The notes below the pieces were generated by a model that saw nothing but the letters and a program-made list of their open reading frames with translations, was not told where the DNA came from and searched no databases. A stretch of DNA of 44,196 bases from Treponema sp. UBA4307. Lineage in GTDB: Bacteria > Spirochaetota > Spirochaetia > Treponematales > Treponemataceae. Both the position numbers and the translations under genes were made by a program. Below, piece after piece: positions 1-8,358 of the stretch (its first letter is position 1; every line of letters starts with the position of its first letter). Location: NCBI GenBank assembly GCA_002394685.1, contig DGUP01000078.1:1-44196 (forward strand). The letters run 5' to 3'.

Positions 1-59
1 AAAACTCGACATTCGGGCTAATTAATCAACTTCCTAATAATAATATTACAATTGATTTA

Positions 60-89
60 TTGTAAATAACTGCCCAAGACTGATATACT
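60..89 (+). promoter_or_regulatory. sigma70-like promoter of the RluA-type gene, predicted leaderless
   Basis: TTGTAA (60-65), an 18-nt spacer and TATACT (84-89) are followed by only six bases before the ATG at 96. The usual start point, about seven bases after the -10 box, falls on the A of the ATG. The AAGGA at 91-95 directly abuts the start codon and is too close to act as a normal ribosome binding site. Leaderless status is inferred from spacing alone. Confidence 0.55.
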
Positions 90-95
90 GAAGGA

Positions 96-848
96 ATGAA
101 AAACACACCCGATTATCAGGTAATTTACAATGACGACAGCATACTGGTCGTTAACAAAAAAAGCGGTTATTTAACAGCCTCAGACCGTCACGATTCAGAT
201 GCACCCCGTCTGGATCTTTCACTGGAAAATGAATTTGGAAAAGTATTTGCCGTACACCGCATTGATAAAGATGCCAGCGGAATTGTAATTTACGCAAAAA
301 ATCCACAGGCTCAGGAAGCTCTCTCCAGACAGTTCGATTCAAAAGAAATTACTAAAATTTACCACTGTCTGGTAAACGGTCACCCTTACTGGAAAGATCT
401 TCACGTTGACCTTAAACTTCTTGCTGATGGTGACTTCCGCCACAGAACGGTTACAAACAAAAAATTCGGTAAACCTTCAATTACAGATTTTACCAATTTA
501 GGCAGCTGCGGACCATATTCATGGATTCAAGCAGTTCCACTTACAGACCGCACTCATCAAATAAGGGCTCACCTTCAGGCTAACGATGTAACAATCGTCT
601 GTGATCCACTATATTCAGGAAACCAGAAGCCGGTTCGACTGAGCGACATTAAGCATAACTACAATGGTGATACAGAAGAAGAAAGGCCTTTACTCAGCCG
701 TCTTGCCCTTCATGCCTATTCCCTCACTATTACCCATCCGGTATCAGGGGAAAAAATGACCTTCACTGCAGATTACCCAAAAGACCTGGACGCTGTAAGA
801 AAGCAGCTGGCAAAGATTTTCAAGATTGATCCTCTCTCAAAGGAGTAA
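96..848 (+). CDS. RluA/RsuA-family RNA pseudouridine synthase
   Basis: A 250-residue cytoplasmic enzyme that should isomerise uridine to pseudouridine in rRNA or tRNA. The family signature HRIDKDASG is at residues 54-62, with Asp57 as the expected catalytic residue. The N-terminal ILVVNKKSG segment (residues 16-24) and the later TDRTHQIRAHL segment also match the family. There is no S4 domain, so it is the short RluA-like form, and the exact target base cannot be read from sequence. The first Met is kept because the family's N-terminal strand begins within a few residues of it. The gene after it starts 11 bases past its stop and is probably cotranscribed. Confidence 0.9.
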   Translation: MKNTPDYQVIYNDDSILVVNKKSGYLTASDRHDSDAPRLDLSLENEFGKVFAVHRIDKDASGIVIYAKNPQAQEALSRQFDSKEITKIYHCLVNGHPYWKDLHVDLKLLADGDFRHRTVTNKKFGKPSITDFTNLGSCGPYSWIQAVPLTDRTHQIRAHLQANDVTIVCDPLYSGNQKPVRLSDIKHNYNGDTEEERPLLSRLALHAYSLTITHPVSGEKMTFTADYPKDLDAVRKQLAKIFKIDPLSKE

Positions 849-859
849 AATCAATTCTC

Positions 860-1891
860 ATGAAAAAAAGCCTGAAATGGTTAAGAAAAAGCCTTTCTAT
901 ATTATTACTTTCTCTCTTTTCCACTCTGGCTTTTGCCCAGTCTGCGGATTCAAATTCTGCTGATAAAGAAAAAAAAATAACCTTTTCCATAAGCCCTTTT
1001 CTAACCTATCACAATGGCGTTCAACAGGAATTTGTTTATCAGGAAAATAATTCCGGCAATCAGGCAAAATTAAGTCAACTGGACTGGGAGCAGAAAAATT
1101 TACTTTTTGCAGGTATTGAAGCTCAGGCTGAATTTGGCAGCCATTTCATAATTCAGACAGATGCTTCCTTTGCAGTGCCGGGATATCAGACTGGTTATGT
1201 TTATGATTCTGACTGGGATAACTATTACAACAGCGACCTGGAAATTGCTTCCATAAAGAATTGCTATTCTATAAGCGACTGTGACTTTTTTTATTATTTT
1301 GCTGCATCCCTTTTCTTATATTATGATCCCCTCCCTGAAAGTGACTTTGATTTAATTCCTTTTGCAGGAGTGGATTATTCTTCAAACTGCTTTGAAGCTT
1401 GCGGCACCACAAGATGCTGGTATAACAGAACCAAAAATTCTTCCGGCTACTACGATTCCTGGGAAAATGCAGAAGAGAGTTATTTATATGGGACAGTCAT
1501 GACTCTGAAAAGGCAAAATATTTTTACATGGATGGGATTTTCAACAGTTTACCGTCCATTACAGAATTTAAGTTTTTCCATTTCCTTTGCCCTGAATCCC
1601 TACAGTTTTGTTGATTCATTAGACCAGCATAACAAAAAAAACTTGTGGTATCTGGATTTATTAAGTCAGTTCTTCTGCGGATATAAATTTCAGGCTGAAG
1701 CAGAATACTCTTTCAATAAAAAACATTCTCTACGGGCAAACTTTAGTCTTCTTTCAATTGAAATGGACCAGGGAACAACCTACACATCCTATTCAGGAGA
1801 AAAAGGTTCTTTTTACAAAGATGATTCTTCCTGGCCTGGAGCTGCCTTCAACTACATGAAAGCAAGTCTGGCCTATCGTTTTACTATTTAG
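860..1891 (+). CDS. secreted beta-barrel-like protein, function unknown
   Basis: 343 residues with a clear signal peptide: a basic N-terminus, a Leu/Ser-rich core and an AFA-Q cleavage site near residue 26. The mature part is rich in Tyr, Trp, Phe and Ser with alternating polar and aromatic residues, and it ends in an amphipathic strand closing with YRFTI. This suggests an outer-membrane beta-barrel, but I recognise no family. Three cysteines cluster around residues 173-182. The ribosome binding site AAAGGAG (839-845) lies inside the end of the upstream gene with a rather long 14-nt gap to the ATG, so translation may be coupled to it. Its last eight bases overlap the end of the convergent ABC ATPase gene. 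Confidence 0.7.
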   Translation: MKKSLKWLRKSLSILLLSLFSTLAFAQSADSNSADKEKKITFSISPFLTYHNGVQQEFVYQENNSGNQAKLSQLDWEQKNLLFAGIEAQAEFGSHFIIQTDASFAVPGYQTGYVYDSDWDNYYNSDLEIASIKNCYSISDCDFFYYFAASLFLYYDPLPESDFDLIPFAGVDYSSNCFEACGTTRCWYNRTKNSSGYYDSWENAEESYLYGTVMTLKRQNIFTWMGFSTVYRPLQNLSFSISFALNPYSFVDSLDQHNKKNLWYLDLLSQFFCGYKFQAEAEYSFNKKHSLRANFSLLSIEMDQGTTYTSYSGEKGSFYKDDSSWPGAAFNYMKASLAYRFTI

Positions 1892-2633
1892 TTTTTTCTC
1901 CAGTCTGAGTTCCATCAAGAAGATAAATAACGTGATTACACATTTCTACAATGCGAGCATCGTGTGTAGAGAAAACGAAAGTAGTTTTAAGTTCACGGTT
2001 AAGTTTCTGCATAAGTTCAAGAATCTGTTCACCGTTTTTAGAGTCCAGGTTGGCAGTTGGTTCATCCGCCATAATCAGTGGAGCCTTTGTAACCAGGGCA
2101 CGGGCAATGGCAACGCGCTGTCTCTGACCTCCAGACAATTCCTGTGGCTTATGTTTTTTCCAGTTAGAAAGACCTACTGTTTCGATCAGAAAATCAATCC
2201 ACTCTTCCTTCTGTTCTCTGCTCATTCCATTGATTTCATCATTCAAATCCTGAGGTTTGTTAATATTCAGAGGAAGCTTTACATTTTCATATACATTCAA
2301 AACCGGCACCAGATTAAAAGTCTGAAAGATAAAACCAACATTCTGACTTCTTAAACCAGTAAGTTTTGTATCGATTGCGAGAGGAACCTTGTCGTTTTCC
2401 GGCAGAGTCATTCCTTCAAAAATATCCTGTCCATTAAGAATCACTTTTCCGCTGCTTGGAAGGTCGATTAACCCCATAATGTTAAGCAAAGTAGATTTTC
2501 CAGAACCAGATGGGCCTGAAATTGCTGCGAATTCACCTTTTTCAATTGAGAAAGAAACACCTTTAACGGCAGGTACTGAAACTTTACCCATCTGATAGTT
2601 TTTGCATACGTTCTGAAGTTCAATAATTTTCAT
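1884..2633 (-). CDS. ABC transporter ATPase, LolD/MacB type
   Basis: 249 residues from the ATG at 2633. Walker A GPSGSGKST is at residues 40-48, followed by a Q-loop (GFIFQTFNL), an LSGGQRQR signature, Walker B with PLIMADEPT and an H-loop FSTHD. The LolD/MacB/FtsE group powers FtsX-type permeases, and two such permeases start 140 bp away on the other strand, so this is almost certainly their ATPase. An ATG 36 bases upstream is in frame, but it would add an unrelated 12-residue tail and precedes the -10 box, so it was rejected. There is no Shine-Dalgarno. The promoter sits against the ATG. The 3' end overlaps the convergent barrel gene by eight bases. Confidence 0.92.
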   Translation of the reverse strand: MKIIELQNVCKNYQMGKVSVPAVKGVSFSIEKGEFAAISGPSGSGKSTLLNIMGLIDLPSSGKVILNGQDIFEGMTLPENDKVPLAIDTKLTGLRSQNVGFIFQTFNLVPVLNVYENVKLPLNINKPQDLNDEINGMSREQKEEWIDFLIETVGLSNWKKHKPQELSGGQRQRVAIARALVTKAPLIMADEPTANLDSKNGEQILELMQKLNRELKTTFVFSTHDARIVEMCNHVIYLLDGTQTGEKTK

Positions 2634-2640
2634 AAAACTT

Positions 2641-2669
2641 ATATTACACGTAATATTCAAACTTCTCAA
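2641..2669 (-). promoter_or_regulatory. sigma70-like promoter of the ABC ATPase, predicted leaderless
   Basis: Read on the minus strand: TTGAGA (2669-2664), a 17-nt spacer, TAATAT (2646-2641), then seven bases to the ATG at 2633. Transcription should begin within about a base of the start codon. No purine-rich ribosome binding site is present. Confidence 0.55.
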
Positions 2670-2738
2670 CCATTCAGCACTTCCGGACAGATTTTCAGAG
2701 TGAATTTCACTTCTTTAATCGATTTAAACAGCCCTTTA

Positions 2739-2767
2739 TTGAGCAAATCTACTATTTATAGTAAATT
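2739..2767 (+). promoter_or_regulatory. weak promoter candidate for the permease operon
   Basis: TTGAGC (2739-2744), 17 nt, TAAATT (2762-2767), then six bases to the ATG at 2774. An alternative -10, TATAGT at 2757-2762, has no good -35. No Shine-Dalgarno precedes the ATG, so this gene may also be leaderless. Matches are only partial, so confidence is low. Confidence 0.35.
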
Positions 2768-2773
2768 CCAGTT

Positions 2774-4237
2774 ATGTACGCTTTTAAGCTAGCCTTTAGA
2801 AATATCATCTCGCGAAAGAGTTCAATTGTTATTATCCTCTTTATTACTTTTGCCATTTCACTGCTGGTACTTTTCAACGCCATTTTTGACGGAACTGACC
2901 ATGGTCTGGAAGAAGCATATGCTCACAGCTACACCGGTGACCTGGTAATTATGCCTCAGGCTGACTATCCAATGAGCCTTTTTGGCGATGAAACTCCGGT
3001 TACAGGAACTTTTTCTACAATTCCTCTCATTGATTCCTATAAAAATGTTAAGGAAATTGTTGAATCAAACCCTGCCCTGAACCAGTCGACTTTCCAGGTA
3101 ACAGGGGCCGGTGCAATCAACGTTAATAACAAAAACTATACTACAGTACTGTTTGGAATCGACCCGGAAAATTATTTTAATCTGTTTCCTTCTATAATAT
3201 TGCTGGAAGGTGATTATATTCAGCCTGGCCAGAATGCAATTATGCTTTCTTCGACTCAGATTAAGGCAATTAAGGACTCAACTTCCGTAGAACTTCATGC
3301 AGGTGATGATGTTCGTATTGCAAGCACCAACGGAACAAACTTTTCAATCCGCCTGGTAAAACTTGCAGGAATATACGAATACAAGGTTTCTAATGCCCAG
3401 CTGGACAAAATTACGCTGATTGATGCCCAGACCTGTCGCGAACTCATGGGCATAAATGAAATTTACGAAGAAATCCAGAATCTGGACGAAGATGAAACAA
3501 ATCTTCTGGACGATTTTGATATTGATGATCTTTTCAACGAAGACAGCGGTCTGTTTACGGAAGACGGCGAAGGTCAATCCGCAGAAATCAATTATGAAGA
3601 ACAGTTCATTTCTGATGATAATGAAACTCCTGAGGAAATCCAGACAATGGAATCTGCCGCATGGAATTTTATCATCTGTACAACAAATGAAAAGAATCAG
3701 AAAAAGGTTATTTCTTCCCTGAATGCTATTTTCAAAAACAATGATCTTCCTGTAAAAGCCGTAGACTGGAGAACTGCTGCAGGCGGAACGGTTTCTCTGG
3801 TAAACTATATGCGTCTTTTCCTGAACATCGGTCTTATTCTCATAATGCTTACAGGTTGTATCGTAATTAACAATGCCCTCACAGTTCAGGCCTTAAATCG
3901 TATTCAGGAAACGGGAACTCTCCGTTCAATGGGAGCAAAACGCAGGTTTATTGCAAAACAGTCATTTATTGAAACAGCCCTTCTCACAATTACAGCGGGT
4001 ATTTTAGGCTGTCTTCTTGGAATTCTTATAAGTCGTCTTGTTTCAGGAATTCACATTCCTCTTACAAATGATTACTTAAAGCAGCTTTTCGGTACCCACC
4101 TGATTATTAAAATCACTGGAAAGACAATCAGCCTGTGTATGCTGCTTTCATTAATTCTTACAGTTGTAGGATGGTTCTTCCCTTTAAGAATTGCACTTAA
4201 TACCAGCCCGGTTACTGCAATGAGGAGCGCTTCTTAA
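2774..4237 (+). CDS. FtsX/MacB-type ABC permease with acidic loop insert
   Basis: 487 residues. One N-terminal membrane helix (about 17-38), a large extracytoplasmic domain, then three C-terminal helices (about 345-368, 393-422, 448-475) match the MacB_PCD plus FtsX layout of LolC/E-type permeases. The inner-membrane protein should form the transporter with the second permease and the divergent ATPase. The odd feature is a strongly acidic insert at about residues 228-298, containing D249-I-D-D-L-F-N-E-D257, which resembles a motif in the barrel protein encoded three genes downstream. The stop codon overlaps the next gene's ATG by one base, indicating translational coupling. Confidence 0.88.
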   Translation: MYAFKLAFRNIISRKSSIVIILFITFAISLLVLFNAIFDGTDHGLEEAYAHSYTGDLVIMPQADYPMSLFGDETPVTGTFSTIPLIDSYKNVKEIVESNPALNQSTFQVTGAGAINVNNKNYTTVLFGIDPENYFNLFPSIILLEGDYIQPGQNAIMLSSTQIKAIKDSTSVELHAGDDVRIASTNGTNFSIRLVKLAGIYEYKVSNAQLDKITLIDAQTCRELMGINEIYEEIQNLDEDETNLLDDFDIDDLFNEDSGLFTEDGEGQSAEINYEEQFISDDNETPEEIQTMESAAWNFIICTTNEKNQKKVISSLNAIFKNNDLPVKAVDWRTAAGGTVSLVNYMRLFLNIGLILIMLTGCIVINNALTVQALNRIQETGTLRSMGAKRRFIAKQSFIETALLTITAGILGCLLGILISRLVSGIHIPLTNDYLKQLFGTHLIIKITGKTISLCMLLSLILTVVGWFFPLRIALNTSPVTAMRSAS

Positions 4238-5526
4238 TGTTTTATTTGAATCTTAGCAAACAATCACTTTTTACAAATTTCAGACAATATGTTTCTCTTT
4301 TTCTGGTAACACTTTTTGGTTCATTTATCATTCTGTTTACTACTTATGTTTCAGACGGAATGCTGAAATCCGTAAAAGAGAAAGCTCTTCTTTATTACGG
4401 CGGAGAAATTCAGTTTATTGGCGGAGATTCCCTGGCTTTCTACGATTTTGAAAACAGGGTTGAAATGGTAAAACCTTATTTTCCGAAAGATGTAACTTAT
4501 ATAGAAAGAATCAATCACGATGGTAATCACACTTACCTTTACTACGAGGGAGCTTACTCTAAAGTACGTTGTATTCAGGGAATTGATTTTACAAATCCTA
4601 CTGAAAAAAACAATTTTGCTTCTTTTAACTATGCACAGGGCAATTCTGATTATACTGAAGGTAGTCATATTCTCTTAATTTCAGAACAGATTGCTCAAAA
4701 ATTAGGGGTAAGTGCAGGAGATATAATCACAATCCAGACAAATGACACGAAGGGATCAATTAATACCTTAAATTTCACGGTTCAGGGCATTTTTATTGAT
4801 TCCAGCATGTTTGGAAAATATACTGCCTATGCAGACATTGAAAGTCTCCGTCAGCTGGGGGCCTATGCTCCTGGTTACGACAACCGCTTTGCAATTTCAT
4901 ACAATGACCGCAGTCCTTCAAAGAAGGAAATTGTAAAACTTCAGGAAAGTCTGTCACAGAAATACAATATGTATCCTTTGACTGATAATAAAAGAGCATT
5001 TTATGATGTTCTGGAAAAAGAAGATTCGCAGAAGCCTATTTATGCTCTTATTACCCTGGATGCAAACATTAAAGATCTGGGCATGATAACAAGAGCCATT
5101 AAGTTGATTGTTCTTTTAATTACCGTTATTCTTGTTGCAATCATTGCTATTGGTATTGCAAGTACTTATCGGGTTATAATCCTTAAAAGAACTGTTGAAA
5201 TTGGCACTTACAGAGCACTGGGAATGAAAACTAACGGAGTACGCATGGTTTTCATAACAGAAATTCTGCTGCTTCTTTTTACAGGTTTTATCTGCGGAAT
5301 TGTGCTGGCCCTGATCTCTTCAAAGATAATCAGCCTTTTTAACTTCGCATTTATCCCTGCTTTTGACGTATTCCTTAAGGAGGGCCACCTGGCGCCGGTT
5401 TACAGTCTGTGGAATACCTTAAAATATTTATTTGTTATTATTGTAACGACCATTTTAATAGTATTGTTTACAATTCAGAAGCTTATTAGACTTAGTCCGG
5501 TAAAAGCTTTAGCAACAACAAACTAA
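4237..5526 (+). CDS. FtsX/MacB-type ABC permease, second subunit
   Basis: 429 residues with the same four-helix plan as the preceding gene: helix 1 at about 16-38, a large extracytoplasmic domain, and C-terminal helices near 283-308, 340-365 and 395-417. The FtsX core is visible around the TVEIGTYRALGMK segment, the family's coupling region. It shares limited sequence with its neighbour and lacks the acidic insert, so the pair looks like a LolC/LolE-style heterodimer. It starts inside the upstream stop codon. Substrate is unknown, and lipoprotein or lipid extraction is inferred from the LolA-like gene 18 bases downstream. Confidence 0.88.
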   Translation: MFYLNLSKQSLFTNFRQYVSLFLVTLFGSFIILFTTYVSDGMLKSVKEKALLYYGGEIQFIGGDSLAFYDFENRVEMVKPYFPKDVTYIERINHDGNHTYLYYEGAYSKVRCIQGIDFTNPTEKNNFASFNYAQGNSDYTEGSHILLISEQIAQKLGVSAGDIITIQTNDTKGSINTLNFTVQGIFIDSSMFGKYTAYADIESLRQLGAYAPGYDNRFAISYNDRSPSKKEIVKLQESLSQKYNMYPLTDNKRAFYDVLEKEDSQKPIYALITLDANIKDLGMITRAIKLIVLLITVILVAIIAIGIASTYRVIILKRTVEIGTYRALGMKTNGVRMVFITEILLLLFTGFICGIVLALISSKIISLFNFAFIPAFDVFLKEGHLAPVYSLWNTLKYLFVIIVTTILIVLFTIQKLIRLSPVKALATTN

Positions 5527-5544
5527 CTACGGAGTGGAAAACTT

Positions 5545-6333
5545 ATGAAACACGTAAAATTTTTAACATTATGCCTTATTGGAATAGCAGCTATGGGAGC
5601 TTCTTTTGCAGAAAAGCTCTCTCAGAAAGAAGCAGAAACTCTCTTAAAAAAGGCTGATGCAACAACATCTTTTGCAGATACAGACTTTGCAGCTAACTAT
5701 ACAATTGTACAGGACAAACCTGGACAGGGTAAAAGTTCAAGAGAAGTTGTAATGTACAGAAGAGACAGTGCAAACACATATACAATTCTCATTCAGGCAC
5801 CTGCTGCTGACAAAGGAAAAGGCTATTTCCAGGTAGACAACGGAATCTGGTACTACGATCCTAAGGATTCTCAGTTTATCTTTACCAGCGCAAAGGAAAA
5901 ATTCGAGGGAACAAATATTAACAATTCAGACTTTGCTCCTCAGCGCTACAGCAAAGATTACAAGATTGTATCTGCTGAAACAGTAAAACTCGGTTCACTT
6001 AATTGTGTACTTTTTGAACTTGAAGCACAGGTAAATGACGTTGCATATCCAAAAGTGAAGCTCTGGGTTTCAAAAGATGACGGTTTAACCAGAAAACGGG
6101 AAGATTACAGTGCTTCCGGCCAGCTTTTGAGAACAACTGCCATTCCTTCTTACCAGAAATTCAAAAACCGCTCAGTTCCTGAAAAAATGCTTCTTGTAGA
6201 CAACTTGCGCGGTAAGAAGATAGACGGTAAAATGCAATACGAAAAAACACAGGTTACTATTACCAACGTATCATTTGCCAAACAGAAGGATTCAGTATAT
6301 TCTAAAAAATATATTGAGAGTATGAGTAAGTAA
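5545..6333 (+). CDS. LolA-like outer-membrane lipoprotein-sorting protein
   Basis: 262 residues, with a signal peptide ending near ASFA-E (about residue 22) and no lipobox, so it is a soluble periplasmic protein. The body matches the LolA-like family often annotated 'outer membrane lipoprotein-sorting protein': repeated beta-strands with YYDPKDSQFIF, PKVKLWVSKDDGLTRK and a late VTITNVSF strand. Members are thought to carry lipids or lipoproteins in an open half-barrel. The location after the two permeases supports a carrier role between inner-membrane transporter and outer membrane. A GGAG at about 5530 precedes the ATG. The stop overlaps the next ATG by one base. Confidence 0.87.
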   Translation: MKHVKFLTLCLIGIAAMGASFAEKLSQKEAETLLKKADATTSFADTDFAANYTIVQDKPGQGKSSREVVMYRRDSANTYTILIQAPAADKGKGYFQVDNGIWYYDPKDSQFIFTSAKEKFEGTNINNSDFAPQRYSKDYKIVSAETVKLGSLNCVLFELEAQVNDVAYPKVKLWVSKDDGLTRKREDYSASGQLLRTTAIPSYQKFKNRSVPEKMLLVDNLRGKKIDGKMQYEKTQVTITNVSFAKQKDSVYSKKYIESMSK

Positions 6334-7604
6334 TGAAAATTTCTTTAAAGAAAGGTTTTATTTTAATACTTTCCACAGTATGTCTCTGCCGGGGCTTGTG
6401 GGCAGTGTCTAACAACCAGAGCGGAGACAATTCAAGCGACTCAACAGAGCAGGACCAGGCTTACGAAGATGAAATGGATGACATCGATGCCCTGTTTGAA
6501 GATGCCGAAGATGATGAAGATGCAGAAGAAAAAGATATTTCCAATGCATTATCAGTTTTTAATAATAAAATAACCTTCTGGGGAAGCTTTAACGCAAAAC
6601 TTGTATGGCTGCAGGAAATGTATCCTTCACCATCAAACCGCTACCCGGGAGCAAGTTTTTCATCATATATAGGCATAACAATTCGCCCTTATAAAGATCT
6701 TTCTTTACAGGCAAGTTTTCAGACAATCTTCCCTTCAATGGATTTTACGGTATATACCTACTTCCTGGATTACAACGTCTTGGGTTATGCCTTCCTTACT
6801 CTTGGAAGAACCAAAAAATCCTGGGGAAACAGTACAATCTTTGACACAAACATTCTGGACGATAAAGCAACAGATGAATATCCAGATGCGTCGGTTTTTC
6901 TTGCTTCTTCAACATCAAAACCTACATCTTACGATTTAATTGCCACAGTTCCTTTTTTCAAGGGCCAGATTGAAGGAATTATCTCTTATGAATCATACAG
7001 TGAAACTTCTTTAAGCCCTGACTTTTTCGAAGGCGAAGTACTTGTTGAATATCCTATTGGACCATTCAGCGTAGGATTCTTTTCAAAATTCTGGAATAAA
7101 GTCGCTGGAACCCACAAAAACAATGCTTACGGTCTTGAATTTACAGGAGATTTATTCGACATCCATTTAACCGGCTGGGGAAGCATCAACATTGATTTTG
7201 AAACTCCTGAAATTACTTATGCAAGAAGCGTAATTGGAGTTTCAAAAGCATGGTTAAACAATCCTAGAATGGGTATTACCTGCGAATATGAATTTATTTA
7301 CAATCATCAGCAGGAAGATCAGTATGATTATATGCACTATATGGGCTTGAAATATGCCTGGAGTCATGTAGGAGGCTCAGTTTTCTCTCCATCCCTACAG
7401 TGGTTTATGGGATTTAATGACATGAACGGTGTTATTGCCCCGAGTATAACGATTTCCGTTCTTCCACATGCAACAATTACATTCTCAGTTCCTGTTTTCT
7501 ACGGAAATCAGACTGTGAACTATCAGGGTGCAACAATTACATCATCTGCAGACAAACCGGTTATTTTTGGAGCTGCAGTTCTTTCGTTAAGCGGTGCATT
7601 CTAA
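6333..7604 (+). CDS. secreted outer-membrane-type protein with acidic N-terminus
   Basis: 423 residues. A signal peptide (residues 1 to about 25, ending LWA-V) is followed by a low-complexity acidic stretch at about 30-70 containing D50-I-D-A-L-F-E-D57. The rest is aromatic-rich alternating beta-strand sequence typical of an outer-membrane beta-barrel, for example TFWGSFNAKLVWLQE and a final hydrophobic strand. I recognise no family. It is translationally coupled to the LolA-like gene and closes the operon, so it may be the outer-membrane receiver or client of the export path. A 19-base stretch encoding YMHYMG also occurs in the gene at 22878. Confidence 0.75.
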   Translation: MKISLKKGFILILSTVCLCRGLWAVSNNQSGDNSSDSTEQDQAYEDEMDDIDALFEDAEDDEDAEEKDISNALSVFNNKITFWGSFNAKLVWLQEMYPSPSNRYPGASFSSYIGITIRPYKDLSLQASFQTIFPSMDFTVYTYFLDYNVLGYAFLTLGRTKKSWGNSTIFDTNILDDKATDEYPDASVFLASSTSKPTSYDLIATVPFFKGQIEGIISYESYSETSLSPDFFEGEVLVEYPIGPFSVGFFSKFWNKVAGTHKNNAYGLEFTGDLFDIHLTGWGSINIDFETPEITYARSVIGVSKAWLNNPRMGITCEYEFIYNHQQEDQYDYMHYMGLKYAWSHVGGSVFSPSLQWFMGFNDMNGVIAPSITISVLPHATITFSVPVFYGNQTVNYQGATITSSADKPVIFGAAVLSLSGAF

Positions 7605-7607
7605 TTT

Positions 7608-7637
7608 TTGTAAATTTTGATTTTTCCGTGTTATAAT
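7608..7637 (+). promoter_or_regulatory. sigma70-like promoter of the cytidylate-kinase-like gene
   Basis: TTGTAA (7608-7613), an 18-nt spacer and a consensus TATAAT (7632-7637). The predicted start point, about 7644, lies inside the 5' arm of the terminator hairpin that ends the upstream operon. Confidence 0.6.
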
Positions 7638-7639
7638 TT

Positions 7640-7687
7640 AACCAGGACAAGAAATGTATTATTCCTTGTGCCCTGGTTATTTTTTTT
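7640..7687 (+). terminator. rho-independent terminator
   Basis: AACCAGG (7640-7646) pairs with CCTGGTT (7672-7678) and ACAAG (7647-7651) with CTTGT (7665-7669), with a two-base bulge on the 3' side. A T-rich run follows at 7680-7687. It should end the permease/LolA-like operon. Confidence 0.75.
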
Positions 7688-7702
7688 ACAAGGAGAATCA
7701 TC

Positions 7703-8347
7703 ATGAAAAATATAATTACTATAAGCCGTGAATACTGCTCCGGCGGCCATACAATTGGTCAGCTGCTGGCAAAAGAATTAAATATTCCCTTTTATGACAA
7801 AGAAATAATTGATATGACAGCCCAGCAGTCAGGTCTTTCCGCTGATTATATCAAAAACAATGAACAGAATCTTTCATCAGGATGGCTTTATACCCTGCTT
7901 TTAGGAGCCAGTTATGCAAGTCCAGGTTCATCATCTTTCAATCCTAACAATCATCTTCAGAACACACCTCTTGCAGATCAGGTCTTTAATGCACAGCGCA
8001 AAGTAATTGTTGATCTGGCAAAAAAAGGCCCTTGTGTAATTGTAGGCCGCTGTTCCGATTACATTCTGAAACACAGTGATGAAATTGATAAAAAAGATCT
8101 GCTGAATGTATTCATTTACGCCCCTATTGAAGACAAAGTAAAGCGTGGCATTGAAGAAAAAAGACTTGATCCTTCAAAAGCTGAAAAAGAAATTAAGCTG
8201 GTGGATAAACGTCGTGCAAATCATTACAACACTTTTACGGAAAGAACCTGGGGAAATCGTTCCCACTACGATCTTTTGTTGAACAGTTCCCTTCTGGGGC
8301 TTGAAGGAAGCGCAAAACTTATTGCTGAAATCGCAAAGAAATTATAA
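7703..8347 (+). CDS. cytidylate kinase-like family protein
   Basis: 214 residues of the AAA-type 'cytidylate kinase-like' family, related to but distinct from Cmk. The N-terminal ITISREYCSGGHTIG (residues 5-19) is the family's nucleotide-binding segment and lacks a classical GxxGxGK loop. It continues with LNIPFYDKEIID, then GPCVIVGRCSDYIL and a C-terminal HYNTFTERTWG typical of the family. Substrate is not established for the family. The ribosome binding site AAGGAGA (7690-7696) is well placed. Expression probably starts from the promoter at 7608-7637, with terminator read-through from upstream. Its stop faces the next leftward gene at a distance of 11 bases. Confidence 0.85.
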   Translation: MKNIITISREYCSGGHTIGQLLAKELNIPFYDKEIIDMTAQQSGLSADYIKNNEQNLSSGWLYTLLLGASYASPGSSSFNPNNHLQNTPLADQVFNAQRKVIVDLAKKGPCVIVGRCSDYILKHSDEIDKKDLLNVFIYAPIEDKVKRGIEEKRLDPSKAEKEIKLVDKRRANHYNTFTERTWGNRSHYDLLLNSSLLGLEGSAKLIAEIAKKL

Positions 8348-8355
8348 GCGCTTAT
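8344..8355. other. 12-bp perfect palindrome at a convergent gene junction
   Basis: ATAAGCGCTTAT spans the stop of the rightward gene and most of the 11-base gap to the leftward gene's stop. There is no long T-run on either side, so it is at best a weak bidirectional terminator. Confidence 0.4.
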
Positions 8356-8358
8356 TCC

